A DNA stretch of 64,000 nucleotides, from the NCBI RefSeq assembly GCF_006874465.1, contig NZ_VIRL01000023.1, forward strand, positions 1-64,000, given 5' to 3'. Below the pieces are notes generated by a model, which made no database searches, was not told the origin of the DNA, and was given only the letters and a program-made list of their open reading frames with translations. Origin of the DNA: Microbispora bryophytorum. Lineage in GTDB: Bacteria > Actinomycetota > Actinomycetes > Streptosporangiales > Streptosporangiaceae. Position numbers and translations under genes: made by a program. Below are positions 8,101-16,175 of this stretch, in pieces. Each line of letters begins with the position of its first letter. Positions within the stretch are counted from its first letter, which is position 1.

Positions 8101-8960
8101 GCCACGCCTCCGTCGGGGTACCAGGTGAAGTAGGCCTCCATGGTGTGGAACAGGTCGTAGGTGTCGACGTAGTCGGCCTTGGCGCCCTCACCGGCCACGC
8201 CCATCATCAGCATGAAGTCCATGAAGCCGTGGGTGGCGTTGCCGGGCAGGTGGAGGCTGTCGAGGGTGACCTCCGACAGGCACCCCTCGATGTCGCCCGA
8301 GGAGATCCACTCGACCGCCTTGCGGTCGAACTCCGGATCGGGCCCGTGCGGGCCGAACTGGCGCGGCCCGCCGAGCTCCAGCGACAGGTGCCCGGTGCCG
8401 ATCACCGCCACCCGCTTGTCCGCCGGCCACGACTCCACCAGCTCCCGGATCGTACGGCCGAGCTGCACGAACCGCTGCGGCCGCGGCAGCGGCGGGGCGA
8501 AGATGTTGGTGTAGATCGGCACGATCGGCAGATCGTTCTGCGGCCGCAGCGTGATGATCGGGCAGGTGATCGAGTGGTCGATCCGCAGCTCGTTGGAGAA
8601 GGCCAGGTCGAAGCCCGCGTCGAGGCCCTCCCGCAGGATGTACGCCGACAGGTCCTCCTGGCCGGTGAAGAACATCCGGGGCAGGCCGAACTCGCGTTCC
8701 TCGTTGTGCCAGTTCGCGTCGTAGAACGGCGCCTTGCCGACGAGGAACTGCGGCATGTTGTCGAGCCAGAGCTGGTGGAAGTGGTCGGAGCCGACCATGA
8801 CCAGCACGTCGGGCCGCGCCTTCGTCAGCGTCTCCCGGAACGCCTCGACCTTGCGCACCCACTCGTCCGCGAACGGCGGGCGGTCCTCGCCGGTGGCCGT
8901 GCTGGCGCGGTAGTAGAACGGATGATGGGTGGACGCGATCACCGCGACGAGTTCGGCCAT
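8097..8960 (-). CDS. Class III extradiol ring-cleavage dioxygenase catalytic subunit, LigB-like
   Basis: The 287-residue protein has the LigB fold signature: His12/His13 in IASTHHPF, His60/His62 in VGSDHFHQ (iron ligand region), His129 in RIDHS and His191 in GTGHLSLELGG (the conserved active-site histidine). The glutamate iron ligand near residue 240-250 cannot be assigned with certainty by eye. Enzymes of this class open catechol, protocatechuate or gallate rings next to the hydroxyls, using Fe(II) and oxygen. A GGAGGTTCGC ribosome site precedes the ATG. It lies in a run with CoA-transferase and citryl-CoA-lyase-like genes, an unusual setting for ring cleavage. Confidence 0.85.
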   Translation of the reverse strand: MAELVAVIASTHHPFYYRASTATGEDRPPFADEWVRKVEAFRETLTKARPDVLVMVGSDHFHQLWLDNMPQFLVGKAPFYDANWHNEEREFGLPRMFFTGQEDLSAYILREGLDAGFDLAFSNELRIDHSITCPIITLRPQNDLPIVPIYTNIFAPPLPRPQRFVQLGRTIRELVESWPADKRVAVIGTGHLSLELGGPRQFGPHGPDPEFDRKAVEWISSGDIEGCLSEVTLDSLHLPGNATHGFMDFMLMMGVAGEGAKADYVDTYDLFHTMEAYFTWYPDGGVA

Positions 8961-8977
8961 GCGAACCTCCAGTGGCC

Positions 8978-9799
8978 TCAGGGGGTGTAGGGCTCGGGGT
9001 CGACGGACCGGTTGTTGAGGTCCACCGACAGGAAGATCTCGTTCGCCACCGGGCGGCGCAGCTCCTCGGCGAGCTGGCCGATCAGGCCGGCCGTACGGGC
9101 GAGCAGGGCGAAGCCGCGCAGCAGCTCCAGCGGCAGGCCGAGGTCGGCGAGCGCCGCGCCGCAGACGCCCGCGCCGTTGAGCGGCAGCGTCCTGCCCAGC
9201 ACCTGCGGATGCACGCGGCCGATCGCGGCGAACAGCGACAGGTGCGGCCCGAACAGGTTCTCCTCCGCGGCGATCTCCAGCAGCCGGGGCGTGCGGGGGT
9301 CGCCCTCCTTGTGCACGTGGTGGCCGAGGCCGGGGATGAACCGCCTCTCCTGCCGCCGGGCTCGTACGGTCTCCAGGGCGAGGGCGTCCCAGCCGGCGTC
9401 GTCCGGCGGCAGCGGCCCGTCGTGCGCCGCCAGGACGTCGTGCAGGAACCGGCCGGAGTCCTCGGTCACGCCGAGGAAGCGCGATCCGCCGCCGAGCAGC
9501 CCGGCCGCGAGCGCGCCCTGGATCGAGTCGGGCGCGGACAGGTACGTCAGCCGGGTGACGATCGCGGTCGGGGTGAACCCGTGATCGGCCAGCGCGGCGA
9601 GCACGGCCTCGAACACGCGGGTCTCTCCCGGCGTGGGCCGCCGCTGGGCGGCGAGCCAGAACGCGAGCTCGCCGAACCCGACCTTGCCCATCACGTCCTC
9701 GGCCAGGTCGCAGCCGAGGAGCGTGATCGACTTCAGCGAGGACGCCCCCAACGCCGTGGGGTACGACGGCCGCTCGATCATCTCGGGCCGGTCAGACAT
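8978..9799 (-). CDS. Citryl-CoA lyase / short citrate-synthase-like protein
   Basis: The 273-residue protein matches the large-domain core of citrate synthases (about 430 residues in the full enzyme). FIPGLGHHVHKEGDPRTPRL corresponds to the catalytic GxGHxVYKxxDPR segment, and NGAGVCGAALADLGLP to the segment carrying the catalytic acid. Short members are annotated as citryl-CoA lyases, which split a citryl-CoA-like thioester into acetyl-CoA and an oxo acid. Its start overlaps the end of the CoA-transferase gene by 8 bases (9792-9799), so the pair is coupled. I infer that the CoA-transferase makes the thioester and this enzyme cleaves it. Confidence 0.75.
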   Translation of the reverse strand: MSDRPEMIERPSYPTALGASSLKSITLLGCDLAEDVMGKVGFGELAFWLAAQRRPTPGETRVFEAVLAALADHGFTPTAIVTRLTYLSAPDSIQGALAAGLLGGGSRFLGVTEDSGRFLHDVLAAHDGPLPPDDAGWDALALETVRARRQERRFIPGLGHHVHKEGDPRTPRLLEIAAEENLFGPHLSLFAAIGRVHPQVLGRTLPLNGAGVCGAALADLGLPLELLRGFALLARTAGLIGQLAEELRRPVANEIFLSVDLNNRSVDPEPYTP

Positions 9800-10973
9800 C
9801 GTCGTCCTCCTCCTGGGTCAGCCACTTGCGCAGCTCGTCCCCGTGCTCGTCCAGCTCCGGCGGCGGCAGCCGGTAGGCGGCGGGGGTCGCGGAGAACCGG
9901 ATGGGGTGGCGGGTGGTCGGGACCGCGCGGTCGCCCTCGCCCACCTCCACGACCGGGTCGAGCCCGAAGCGCTCGGCCATGGCGAACCCGCCGTCGATGG
10001 TGTTGATCGGCCCGCAGGGCACCCCCGCCGCGACCAGCAGCTCGAACCACTCCAGCGCGCCGCGCGTGGCGAGCCGTCCGACCAGGACGGGCCGCAGCTC
10101 CTCGCGGCGCGCGGTGCGGTCGGCGTTGCGCGCGAAGCGCGGGTCGTCGGCGATCTCCGGGATGCCGAGCACCTCGCACAGCTTGCGGAACTGGCCGTCG
10201 TTGCCTGCCGCGACGATGATGTCGTTGTCGGCGGTGGGCAGCGGCTCGTAGGGGAAGACGCTCGGGTGGGCGTTGCCCATGCGGTAGGGGACGACACCGC
10301 CGGCGACGTACGCGGAGCTGTGGTTGACCAGGCCGGTCAGCGCCGAGGACAGCAGATTGACCTCGACGTGCTGGCCCTGCCCGGTCGCGTCGCGGTGGCG
10401 CAGGGCGGCGAGGACGCCGATGGCGGCGTGGTTGCCCGCCATGACGTCGAAGACCGAGATGCCCGCGCGGTACGCCGGCCCCTCCGGGTCCCCGGTGAGG
10501 CTCATCAGCCCCGACATGGCCTGCACCATGAGGTCGTAGCCGGGCACGTCGCGGCCCGCGCCGGAGCCGAACCCGCTGATCGAGGCGTACACCACGCCGG
10601 GGTTGGCCGCGCTCACCGCGGTGTAGTCGAGGCCGTACTTGGCGAGCCCGCCCGGCTTGAAGTTCTCCACCAGCACGTCGGCGCGGCGGGCCAGCTCCCG
10701 GGCCACCCGGGCGTCACCGGGGTCCCGCAGGTCGAGTGCGATCGACCGCTTGCCCCGGTTGACCCCCAGGTAGTACGTCGACACGTCGCCGCGCACCGGC
10801 GGCGTCCAGGTGCGGGTGTCGTCTCCCTTGGGCCCTTCGACCTTGACGACCTCGGCGCCCATGTCGGCCAGCAGCATCGTGGCGTACGGCCCGGCCAGGA
10901 CCCGCGAGAAGTCGGCCACAAGCACGCCGGACAGCGGCCCGCCTCCCCGCTCGGGCGCGGTGTCGTCTGTCAT
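9792..10973 (-). CDS. Family III CoA-transferase (CaiB/BaiF type)
   Basis: The 393-residue protein is a full-length formyl-CoA transferase/CaiB family member. Landmarks are the N-terminal GVLVADFSRVLAGPYATMLLADMGAEVVKVE block, NRGKRSIALDL, ENFKPGGLAKYGLDY, and YDLMVQAMSGLMSLTG with the Asp expected to carry the covalent CoA intermediate. These enzymes move CoA between carboxylic acids without ATP. ATG 10973 is preceded by CAAGGAGGGGAG. It is the first gene of the minus-strand operon and is divergent from the amidohydrolase gene. Confidence 0.88.
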   Translation of the reverse strand: MTDDTAPERGGGPLSGVLVADFSRVLAGPYATMLLADMGAEVVKVEGPKGDDTRTWTPPVRGDVSTYYLGVNRGKRSIALDLRDPGDARVARELARRADVLVENFKPGGLAKYGLDYTAVSAANPGVVYASISGFGSGAGRDVPGYDLMVQAMSGLMSLTGDPEGPAYRAGISVFDVMAGNHAAIGVLAALRHRDATGQGQHVEVNLLSSALTGLVNHSSAYVAGGVVPYRMGNAHPSVFPYEPLPTADNDIIVAAGNDGQFRKLCEVLGIPEIADDPRFARNADRTARREELRPVLVGRLATRGALEWFELLVAAGVPCGPINTIDGGFAMAERFGLDPVVEVGEGDRAVPTTRHPIRFSATPAAYRLPPPELDEHGDELRKWLTQEEDDDV

Positions 10974-11001
10974 CCGGCTCCCCTCCTTGCTTGTCGCAGC
11001 A

Positions 11002-11020
11002 CTGTCCGCTGAACGGACAG
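11002..11020. promoter_or_regulatory. Perfect inverted repeat, likely operator of the catabolic cluster
   Basis: CTGTCCG (11002-11008) and CGGACAG (11014-11020) are perfect 7-base arms around a 5-base spacer, 29 bases before the CoA-transferase start. A related imperfect element, GCGGACA-AG-TGTTCGC, lies at 11166-11181. Confidence 0.55.
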
Positions 11021-11092
11021 AAGTCCGTGACGCCGATTCTGGCACAGGCGGCTCGCTCGTCAAATGGTCCACCGGCTCTTCGTCGCCGGTTG

Positions 11093-11107
11093 ATACGAGA
11101 AACGTAT
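11093..11107. promoter_or_regulatory. Palindrome ATACGAGAAACGTAT, likely IclR-type operator
   Basis: Perfect 5-base arms (ATACG/CGTAT) surround a 5-base spacer, immediately upstream of a TTGACA element at 11110-11115. This size and symmetry suits IclR family operators. The IclR gene at 4801 is the nearest candidate partner. Confidence 0.5.
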
Positions 11108-11109
11108 GG

Positions 11110-11138
11110 TTGACAGCAAGGGTGGGGCTCGGGACAGT
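11110..11138 (+). promoter_or_regulatory. Putative promoter of the amidohydrolase gene
   Basis: TTGACA at 11110-11115 is followed after 17 bases by GACAGT, a weak -10. It points toward the amidohydrolase, with a leader of about 85 bases. Confidence 0.4.
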
Positions 11139-11226
11139 AACAGCGGAAGCAGCGCTGACCGTATAGCGGACAAGTGTTCGCCATCGCTGATCGCGCTCGG
11201 CCAGTGGGAAGGTGAGGAGTTCGACG

Positions 11227-12675
11227 ATGAACGACCCGACCGATTTCGGACCGGACCGGCCCGTGCTGCTGCGCGGCGGCACGGTGCTGCCGATGGACGA
11301 CGCGCACAGCGTGCTGCCGGGCACCGACGTCCTCGTCGTCGGCGACCGGATCGCCGAGGTGGGGCCCGACCTGCCCGCGCCGGACGGCGCCGTCGTCGTC
11401 GACGCGACCGGCGGCATCGTCATGCCCGGCATGATCGACACTCACCGGCACATGTGGCAGACGGCGATGCGCGGCTACGGCGCCGACTGGACGCTGACGC
11501 AGTACTTCGTCTGGTACTACCTGGAGTACGGCAAGCTGTGGCGGCCCGAGGACGTGCACGCGGGCAACCTGCTGGCCGGGATCGAGGCGATCGACGCCGG
11601 CGTCACCACGGTCGTGGACTGGTCGCACGGACTGCGGACCGTGGACCACGCCGACGCGGCCGTCGACGCCCTGAACGCGGTGCCCGGCCGGTTCGTGCTG
11701 GCCTACGGCAACATCCAGGCGCCGCCGGCCGAGTGGACCGGCGCGCCGGAGTTCCGCGACTTCGTCCGGCGCCGCATCACCGGCGACGACATGCTGGGCT
11801 TCCAGATCGCCTTCGACGTCACCGGCGACCCGGCCTTCCCCGAGAAGCCGGCCTTCGAGGTGGCCCGCGAGCTCGGCGTCCCGGTCACGACCCACGCGGG
11901 CGTGTGGGGCGCGACCAGCGACGACGGCATCCGCCTCATGCACGAGCACGGCTTCATGACGCCCGAGACGGTCTACGTCCACGCCGCCTCGCTGTCGGCG
12001 GACTCCTACCACCGCATCGCCGCCACCGGCGGTTCGATCTCGGTCTCCACCGAGAGCGAGCAGAGCGCGGGCCAGGGCTACCCGCCCACCTGGGCCATCC
12101 GCGCGCACGACATCCCGGTCTCGCTGTCGATGGACACCAGCGTCTGGTGGAGCGGCGACCTGTTCTCGGCGATGCGCACCACGCTCGGCGCCGACCGCTC
12201 CCGCGAGCACATGGAGGCGCACGCCAGGGGAGAGACGATCACCCACTGCAGCCTGCGCGCCGACCAGGTGGTGGACTGGGCGACGCGCGGAGGCGCCCGC
12301 GCCATCGGCCGGAGCGACGACCTCGGCAGCATCCACGTGGGCAAGAAGGCCGACATCGTGCTCATCAAGAACGACGCGTCGCCCGTGTCGTTCCCGCTGC
12401 TCAATCCGTACGGGCACGTCGCGTTCCAGGCGCAGCGCGGCGACGTGCACACGGTCCTCGTGAACGGCCGCGTGGTGAAGCACGAGCACCGTCTGGTCGG
12501 TGTGGATCTCGTCGCGGCCAGGAGCGAGGTGGAGCGGACCGTCGATTACCTGCGCTCGACCCTGGGCGAGGAGGCATGGCAGAAGGGGATGAACCCCGAC
12601 GTCCCCGAGACGAAGATCCTCGACAACCCCTACACGTACACCGACTACCACAGCGCCGCGACGCACAGCCGCTGA
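11227..12675 (+). CDS. Amidohydrolase, TRZ/ATZ (cytosine deaminase-like) family
   Basis: The 482-residue protein is a metal-dependent amidohydrolase. A small beta-sandwich surrounds a TIM barrel, with the first metal motif DTHRH near residue 72, a second His in TTHAGVW near 222, a third in VYVHAAS near 250, and an Asp in LSMDTSVWW near 305 that would activate water. Relatives deaminate or dechlorinate N-heterocycles and hydrolyse amidines. ATG 11227 is preceded by GGTGAGGAG. Divergent transcription with the CoA-transferase operon suggests it feeds a substrate into that pathway, but its substrate cannot be deduced. Confidence 0.85.
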   Translation: MNDPTDFGPDRPVLLRGGTVLPMDDAHSVLPGTDVLVVGDRIAEVGPDLPAPDGAVVVDATGGIVMPGMIDTHRHMWQTAMRGYGADWTLTQYFVWYYLEYGKLWRPEDVHAGNLLAGIEAIDAGVTTVVDWSHGLRTVDHADAAVDALNAVPGRFVLAYGNIQAPPAEWTGAPEFRDFVRRRITGDDMLGFQIAFDVTGDPAFPEKPAFEVARELGVPVTTHAGVWGATSDDGIRLMHEHGFMTPETVYVHAASLSADSYHRIAATGGSISVSTESEQSAGQGYPPTWAIRAHDIPVSLSMDTSVWWSGDLFSAMRTTLGADRSREHMEAHARGETITHCSLRADQVVDWATRGGARAIGRSDDLGSIHVGKKADIVLIKNDASPVSFPLLNPYGHVAFQAQRGDVHTVLVNGRVVKHEHRLVGVDLVAARSEVERTVDYLRSTLGEEAWQKGMNPDVPETKILDNPYTYTDYHSAATHSR

Positions 12676-12975
12676 TCTCTCGTCCACTTCCGCGCGGAAT
12701 CGGGGACCGGCCGACGCCGAAGCGCGGGAGATGGACCGGCCCGCGGTGAGCACGCGCCGCCGAGGCGGTCCTCGGTGCGTCGGGCGGCTCCGTGACCTGA
12801 CGGTCCGGCCGGGCGGGGCTCGCCGCGTTCATGCGATCGGTCTGTTGGCGCGTGGGGCCATTCATGATTGTTTAGTCGTCTTTGTGAACTTCGGTCACCA
12901 GTGGGGTTAGGGTGGGCAGCCACCCGCGGAAGCCGTGGAGGTTTCCCCCGAAACGACCGCTGGGAGTTGTCTCAC
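12676..12975. other. 300-base gap after the amidohydrolase gene
   Basis: No convincing gene or strong terminator is visible. The region 12865-12925 is relatively AT-rich, with TTCGGTCACC and GGTTAGGGT elements spaced like a promoter for the downstream membrane protein gene. Confidence 0.4.
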
Positions 12976-13584
12976 ATGCAAGGGCGCGTCCCGTCACAGA
13001 CGAGCCAGGATGACCGGTTCCGGCAGGAGATCCTCTCCAGCCAGGGGGAACCACCCCCCACGACCAAGAACAGGAAGCCCGTCGTCATCGCCGCCGCGGC
13101 CCTGGTGGCCGTGCTGGCCGCCGGGGGAGCGGGCTTCGCGCTCCGCGGCGGCTCCGGTCCCGCGGGCCCGCCCGCCGGGACCGGCGCGGGGCAGTCGGCC
13201 CCCGCCCAGGACGCCGGTTCCGCCGCGGAGGGCGGACAGGACGCGGAGGGCCCGGCGGATCAGAGCTCGGCGGATCAAGGCACGGGGAATCAGGACTCGG
13301 CGGATCAGGGCTCAGGGAATCAAGGCGCGGCGGACCAGAGCGCGATCGGCTCCGGCGGAGCGCAGGTGCCCGGCGGAGGCGGCGTGGACACCGCCTCCGG
13401 CTCCTCGGGCGGCCCCTCCTCCGGGGGGAAGAGCGCCGGCGCGGGCCGGGCCGGGACCGGCTCGTCGGGCAAGACGAGCGGCTCCTCGAAGGGCGGCGGC
13501 AGCCAGGACCAGGGTGAGGTGCCGTCGGGCGCCGACGGAGCCCCTGGGCTCATTCCCGGGGCCTGCGCCGCCTCCGGCTGCTGA
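12976..13584 (+). CDS. Low-complexity single-pass membrane protein
   Basis: The 202-residue protein has a short charged cytosolic N-terminus, one membrane segment (KPVVIAAAALVAVLAAGGAG, about residues 36-58) and a long extracellular Gly/Ser/Gln/Asp-rich tail. The tail has imperfect repeats of the type ADQ(S/G)(S/T)(A/G)(D/N)Q in residues 90-120. It ends with GACAASGC, giving two Cys near the C-terminus. No family is recognised. ATG 12976 is chosen because a longer frame adds no domain. It could be a wall-spanning or anti-sigma-like protein, but nothing supports a specific role. Confidence 0.6.
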   Translation: MQGRVPSQTSQDDRFRQEILSSQGEPPPTTKNRKPVVIAAAALVAVLAAGGAGFALRGGSGPAGPPAGTGAGQSAPAQDAGSAAEGGQDAEGPADQSSADQGTGNQDSADQGSGNQGAADQSAIGSGGAQVPGGGGVDTASGSSGGPSSGGKSAGAGRAGTGSSGKTSGSSKGGGSQDQGEVPSGADGAPGLIPGACAASGC

Positions 13585-13616
13585 ATCCCCGGTGAGGAGG
13601 CCGCGTCAGGCGGTGG

Positions 13617-14120
13617 TCAGGAGGACGGGCCGGGCCAGCCGAGCGGGAAGGCGATGCGGGCGGGCGGTTCGCCCGCCGCGTCGTTGAACTCCCGCATGGC
13701 GGTGATGAGGGCCTGCCGCTGGGACGCCGGCATCCGCGTGAGGATCGCGGCGATCTCCTCCTTGCGCCGGGAGGTGACCTCCTCCACGATCCGCCGTCCG
13801 TTGTCGGTCAGCCGCAGCAGCGTCTCCCGCCGGTTCTGCGGATTCACCTCGCGCTTCAGCAGACCGGCGACGGCGAGGCGGCCGGCCATGCGCATGGCGG
13901 TCGACGGATTGACGCCGAGCTTGTCCGCCAGCGTCACCAGCTTGGTCTCGTCCTGCCCGACCACCAGCAGCATGCGGAACTGCGGCAGGGTGACCTTGTC
14001 CTCCGCGGCGGCCAGGGACCGCGCCGATATCGCGACGAGCACACGCGAGGCGGTGAGCACGGCGGCGGTGACGGCTTCCATGTCGTCGCCGGTCGGCTCT
14101 TCGTCCGCTTCCTTTGCCAT
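13617..14120 (-). CDS. MarR family transcriptional regulator
   Basis: The 167-residue protein has the winged-helix MarR core. LPQFRMLLVVGQ begins the fold, LVTLADKLGVNPSTAMRMAGRLAVAGLLKRE is the helix-turn-helix and recognition helix, and RETLLRLTDNGRRIVEEV is the wing plus dimer helix. The ligand is unknown. It lies 102 bases downstream of the copper-storage gene on the same strand, so it might control metal or redox stress. No classic MarR palindrome is obvious in the gap. Confidence 0.85.
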   Translation of the reverse strand: MAKEADEEPTGDDMEAVTAAVLTASRVLVAISARSLAAAEDKVTLPQFRMLLVVGQDETKLVTLADKLGVNPSTAMRMAGRLAVAGLLKREVNPQNRRETLLRLTDNGRRIVEEVTSRRKEEIAAILTRMPASQRQALITAMREFNDAAGEPPARIAFPLGWPGPSS

Positions 14121-14222
14121 AGGAACCGTTTTTACACGGTCCTTCTCACGGCCGTGTCATCGCACCGCCAAACGTGCGGCGGGCGCGGGCGGCGCCTTGA
14201 GAACAACTCAGGGCGGAGGTGC

Positions 14223-14630
14223 TCAGCCGAGCGCGGCCAGCAACTCGTTGCAGGCCTGGGCGCAGCGGCGGCACGCCTCGGCGCAGACCCGGCAGTGCTC
14301 GTGCATGTGGGCGTGCAGGCCGCACTCGTCGCCGCAACTGCGTGCCGCCTGCGCGCACGCCTCAAGCTGGGCGCGGGTCAGGTTCGCGTCGTAACCGGTG
14401 TGCCGTGACAGCACCCGGCCCGTCGTCGCGCAGATGTCGGCGCAGTCGAGGTTGGTGCGGATGCAGCGGACGAGTTCCGCCACCGCGTGCTCGCTCAGGC
14501 AGGCGTCGGCGCAGGCCGTGCAGGTCTGCGCGCAGTCGAAGCAGGCCTCGATGCACTTCGCGAGCGCCTGCCTGTCCACGCCGCCGAGGTCGGCGGGATA
14601 GGTCTCCAGCATCACTCCGGCGTGTCCCAT
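14223..14630 (-). CDS. Four-helix bundle copper-binding protein (Csp/DUF326 type)
   Basis: The 135-residue protein has many Cys residues spaced along four predicted helices (CIEACFDCAQTCTACADACL, CIRTNLDCADICATTG, CGDECGLHAHMHEHCRVCAEACRRC with a His/Met cluster). This is the hallmark of Csp copper-storage proteins, which bind many Cu(I) ions inside a helical bundle. No signal peptide is present, so it would be the cytosolic Csp3-like type. The ATG is preceded by GGAAGGAGCGAGCC. The next gene on the strand is a MarR regulator. Confidence 0.88.
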   Translation of the reverse strand: MGHAGVMLETYPADLGGVDRQALAKCIEACFDCAQTCTACADACLSEHAVAELVRCIRTNLDCADICATTGRVLSRHTGYDANLTRAQLEACAQAARSCGDECGLHAHMHEHCRVCAEACRRCAQACNELLAALG

Positions 14631-14869
14631 GGCTCGCTCCTTCCGGTCCTGGACGGGCGTCCCCGTGAGGACGCGCAGACCCCGCCGATGAGGTCGGGAC
14701 GGTGAGCCCCCGGCGCCCGCCCGGCGATCCGATCGCGTTCCTGACGGCCGAAAGCCCCTTTGTTGGCCATACCCGGCGGCACGCCACTAAACAGCGGTGA
14801 ACCGGTCGGCCGGTGTGCTGATCGTCTTCCGGGGTAGTCGCGGGGTCACGGACAATTCATGGAGGAACC

Positions 14870-15049
14870 ATGGGCTGGAGCTACCGGAAATCGATCAAGA
14901 TGGGGCCGTTCAGGCTCAACCTCTCGCGCGGCGGCGTCGGGCACAGCTACGGTGGACGCGCCTTCCGGGTCACCAAGACGGCCGACGGGCGCCGCACCCT
15001 CACCGTGAACCTGCCCGGCGGCTTCCACTGGAAGAAGACGCTCAACTAG
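14870..15049 (+). CDS. DUF4236 family small protein
   Basis: A 59-residue basic protein starting MGWSYRKSIKMGPFRLNLSRGG and containing VGHSYGGRAFRVT. This is the conserved DUF4236 pattern (a short beta-rich protein or domain, often beginning with xGxxFRKSxxxGPxRxNxSxxGxGxS). A GGAGG site lies 4 bases before ATG 14870. The family is of unknown function. In many bacteria the domain sits at the start of longer proteins; here it is the whole protein. Confidence 0.85.
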   Translation: MGWSYRKSIKMGPFRLNLSRGGVGHSYGGRAFRVTKTADGRRTLTVNLPGGFHWKKTLN

Positions 15050-15309
15050 CGGAACACCAAGCGGGAACACCTCAGGGGAACATCAAGCGGGAACGGACAG
15101 CCGGCACTGCGGGCGCGATCCCCGCGCGCGCCCGCGGCCCTGGCCACGACGTGCCGGCCGGACTCGTGGCCCGTCGGCTCGCCGTCGTCCGGGTTGTCGC
15201 ACCGACCCCCTTCGGCCGCTCCTCGCGCAGTCAGCGCTCCGGCTCGGCAGCGCACGTGTCGCCCGCCTGGCCGAACCCGGCCGCGGTCCGCCTTGCGTCG
15301 GTGGTCACG

Positions 15310-15537
15310 TCACTCCTTCGGACGCAGGGCCGACGGCTTGTGCACCGCCGTCCCGCCGCTCTTGTCACTGCGTACGAGGAACTGCGGGTCCTCGGGCGAG
15401 GCGGCCACCGTGCGGCCCGCCTCCTCCGTACGCTCGGTGATCTTCTTCTCGACCTTGCCGGCCGCCTCGCCGCCGTGGCTCTTCCAGGTGACCTCGTCGC
15501 CCACCGACGGCTCTTGCTTCTTGTCTTTCCTGCCCAT
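15310..15537 (-). CDS. DUF2945 (hypervirulence-associated TUDOR-like) small protein
   Basis: The 75-residue product begins MGRKDKKQEPSVGDEVTWKSHGG and continues with GKVEKKITERTEEAGRTVAA and DPQFLVRSDKSGG. The phrases GDEVxWxSHGG and PQFLVxSDKSGG mark the DUF2945/HVA1 family, small SH3- or Tudor-like proteins of unknown role. An upstream ATG at 15600 is in frame but adds unconserved residues. The ribosome site for 15537 is weak. Confidence 0.82.
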   Translation of the reverse strand: MGRKDKKQEPSVGDEVTWKSHGGEAAGKVEKKITERTEEAGRTVAASPEDPQFLVRSDKSGGTAVHKPSALRPKE

Positions 15538-15714
15538 GCGCCCGGCCCTACCCCAGGAAACGAGCCGCTCCCGCGGCGGGACGTCGGCGGGCCTCCTCAT
15601 CAGGCAAAATCCGGGCGCGGCGCGCGCGGGCCGCAGCCGGCGGGGGTGGGGAATCTCCGCGCTGTTGCCCGCGCGCCGGGATTACCCCGATCGGTTGCCG
15701 CGCACGGAGGAAGC

Positions 15715-15939
15715 ATGGGACGGACCGTGCGGCTGACCGCGACCGTCAACGCCGAGGACGGTGGCACGTACTGCGCGCGGTGCGTCCAGGTCGAGGTGGC
15801 CTGCGAAGGGCAGACGGTCGACGAGGCGCTCGACCGGCTGCGGCACGCCCTGGAGCACTACTTCGCGCGCCGGCCCGCGCCGCGCCCGCCCTCGCAGCCG
15901 CCGCTCGTGGTGCCGATCGAGGTCAGGCTGCCGGACTGA
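15715..15939 (+). CDS. HicB-like antitoxin-family protein, without an adjacent HicA
   Basis: The 74-residue protein reads as a partial RNase H-like HicB fold: RLTATVNAEDGGTYCARCVQVEVACEGQTVDEALDRLRHALEHYF, then a Pro-rich link and VPIEVRLPD. GGAGG lies just before ATG 15715. HicB proteins normally neutralise the HicA mRNA interferase encoded next to them, but no small HicA-like gene is seen on either side. It also lacks the C-terminal DNA-binding part of long HicB proteins. It is more likely a solitary regulator or remnant than a working toxin-antitoxin system. Confidence 0.75.
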   Translation: MGRTVRLTATVNAEDGGTYCARCVQVEVACEGQTVDEALDRLRHALEHYFARRPAPRPPSQPPLVVPIEVRLPD

Positions 15940-16084
15940 GCCCGTCGCGCTCCTCACCCCGGGCCCGCGGCGTCCTTCTCGGATGAGGGCGTCTTCGGTG
16001 GCCTATCACGCCGGCCCGGCGGCGTTCCCCGGGCCGCCTGCGGGTGCGGGGGATCTTTGCGGGTGAAGCGCCCGATCGCCATGC

Positions 16085-16175
16085 TTGACCGGACATTGGT
16101 CGTCGGATGCGTGATCACTCCCCGGTGCGGCGCTTACCGTCGTGCTCGTACCATCGATGACCTCGGGGGAGTCTC
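16085..16175 (+). promoter_or_regulatory. Upstream region conserved with that of the paralogue at 18183
   Basis: TTGACCGGACA at 16085, GCGCTTACC near 16129 and TCGGGGGA before the start recur in the same order and spacing at 18089-18182. The block is 91 bases to the ATG here and 94 there. It is likely a shared promoter and leader. Confidence 0.65.

Noticed and set aside
10714-12753. Very long open frame on the minus strand opposite the amidohydrolase gene
   Set aside because: It mirrors the GC3-rich codons of the real gene, is full of Arg/His/Gly/Val without domains, and the plus-strand amidohydrolase has clear motifs and a ribosome site.
15682-15957. Minus-strand frame over the HicB-like gene
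   Set aside because: The plus-strand frame has a GGAGG site and the HicB pattern; the reverse frame has neither.
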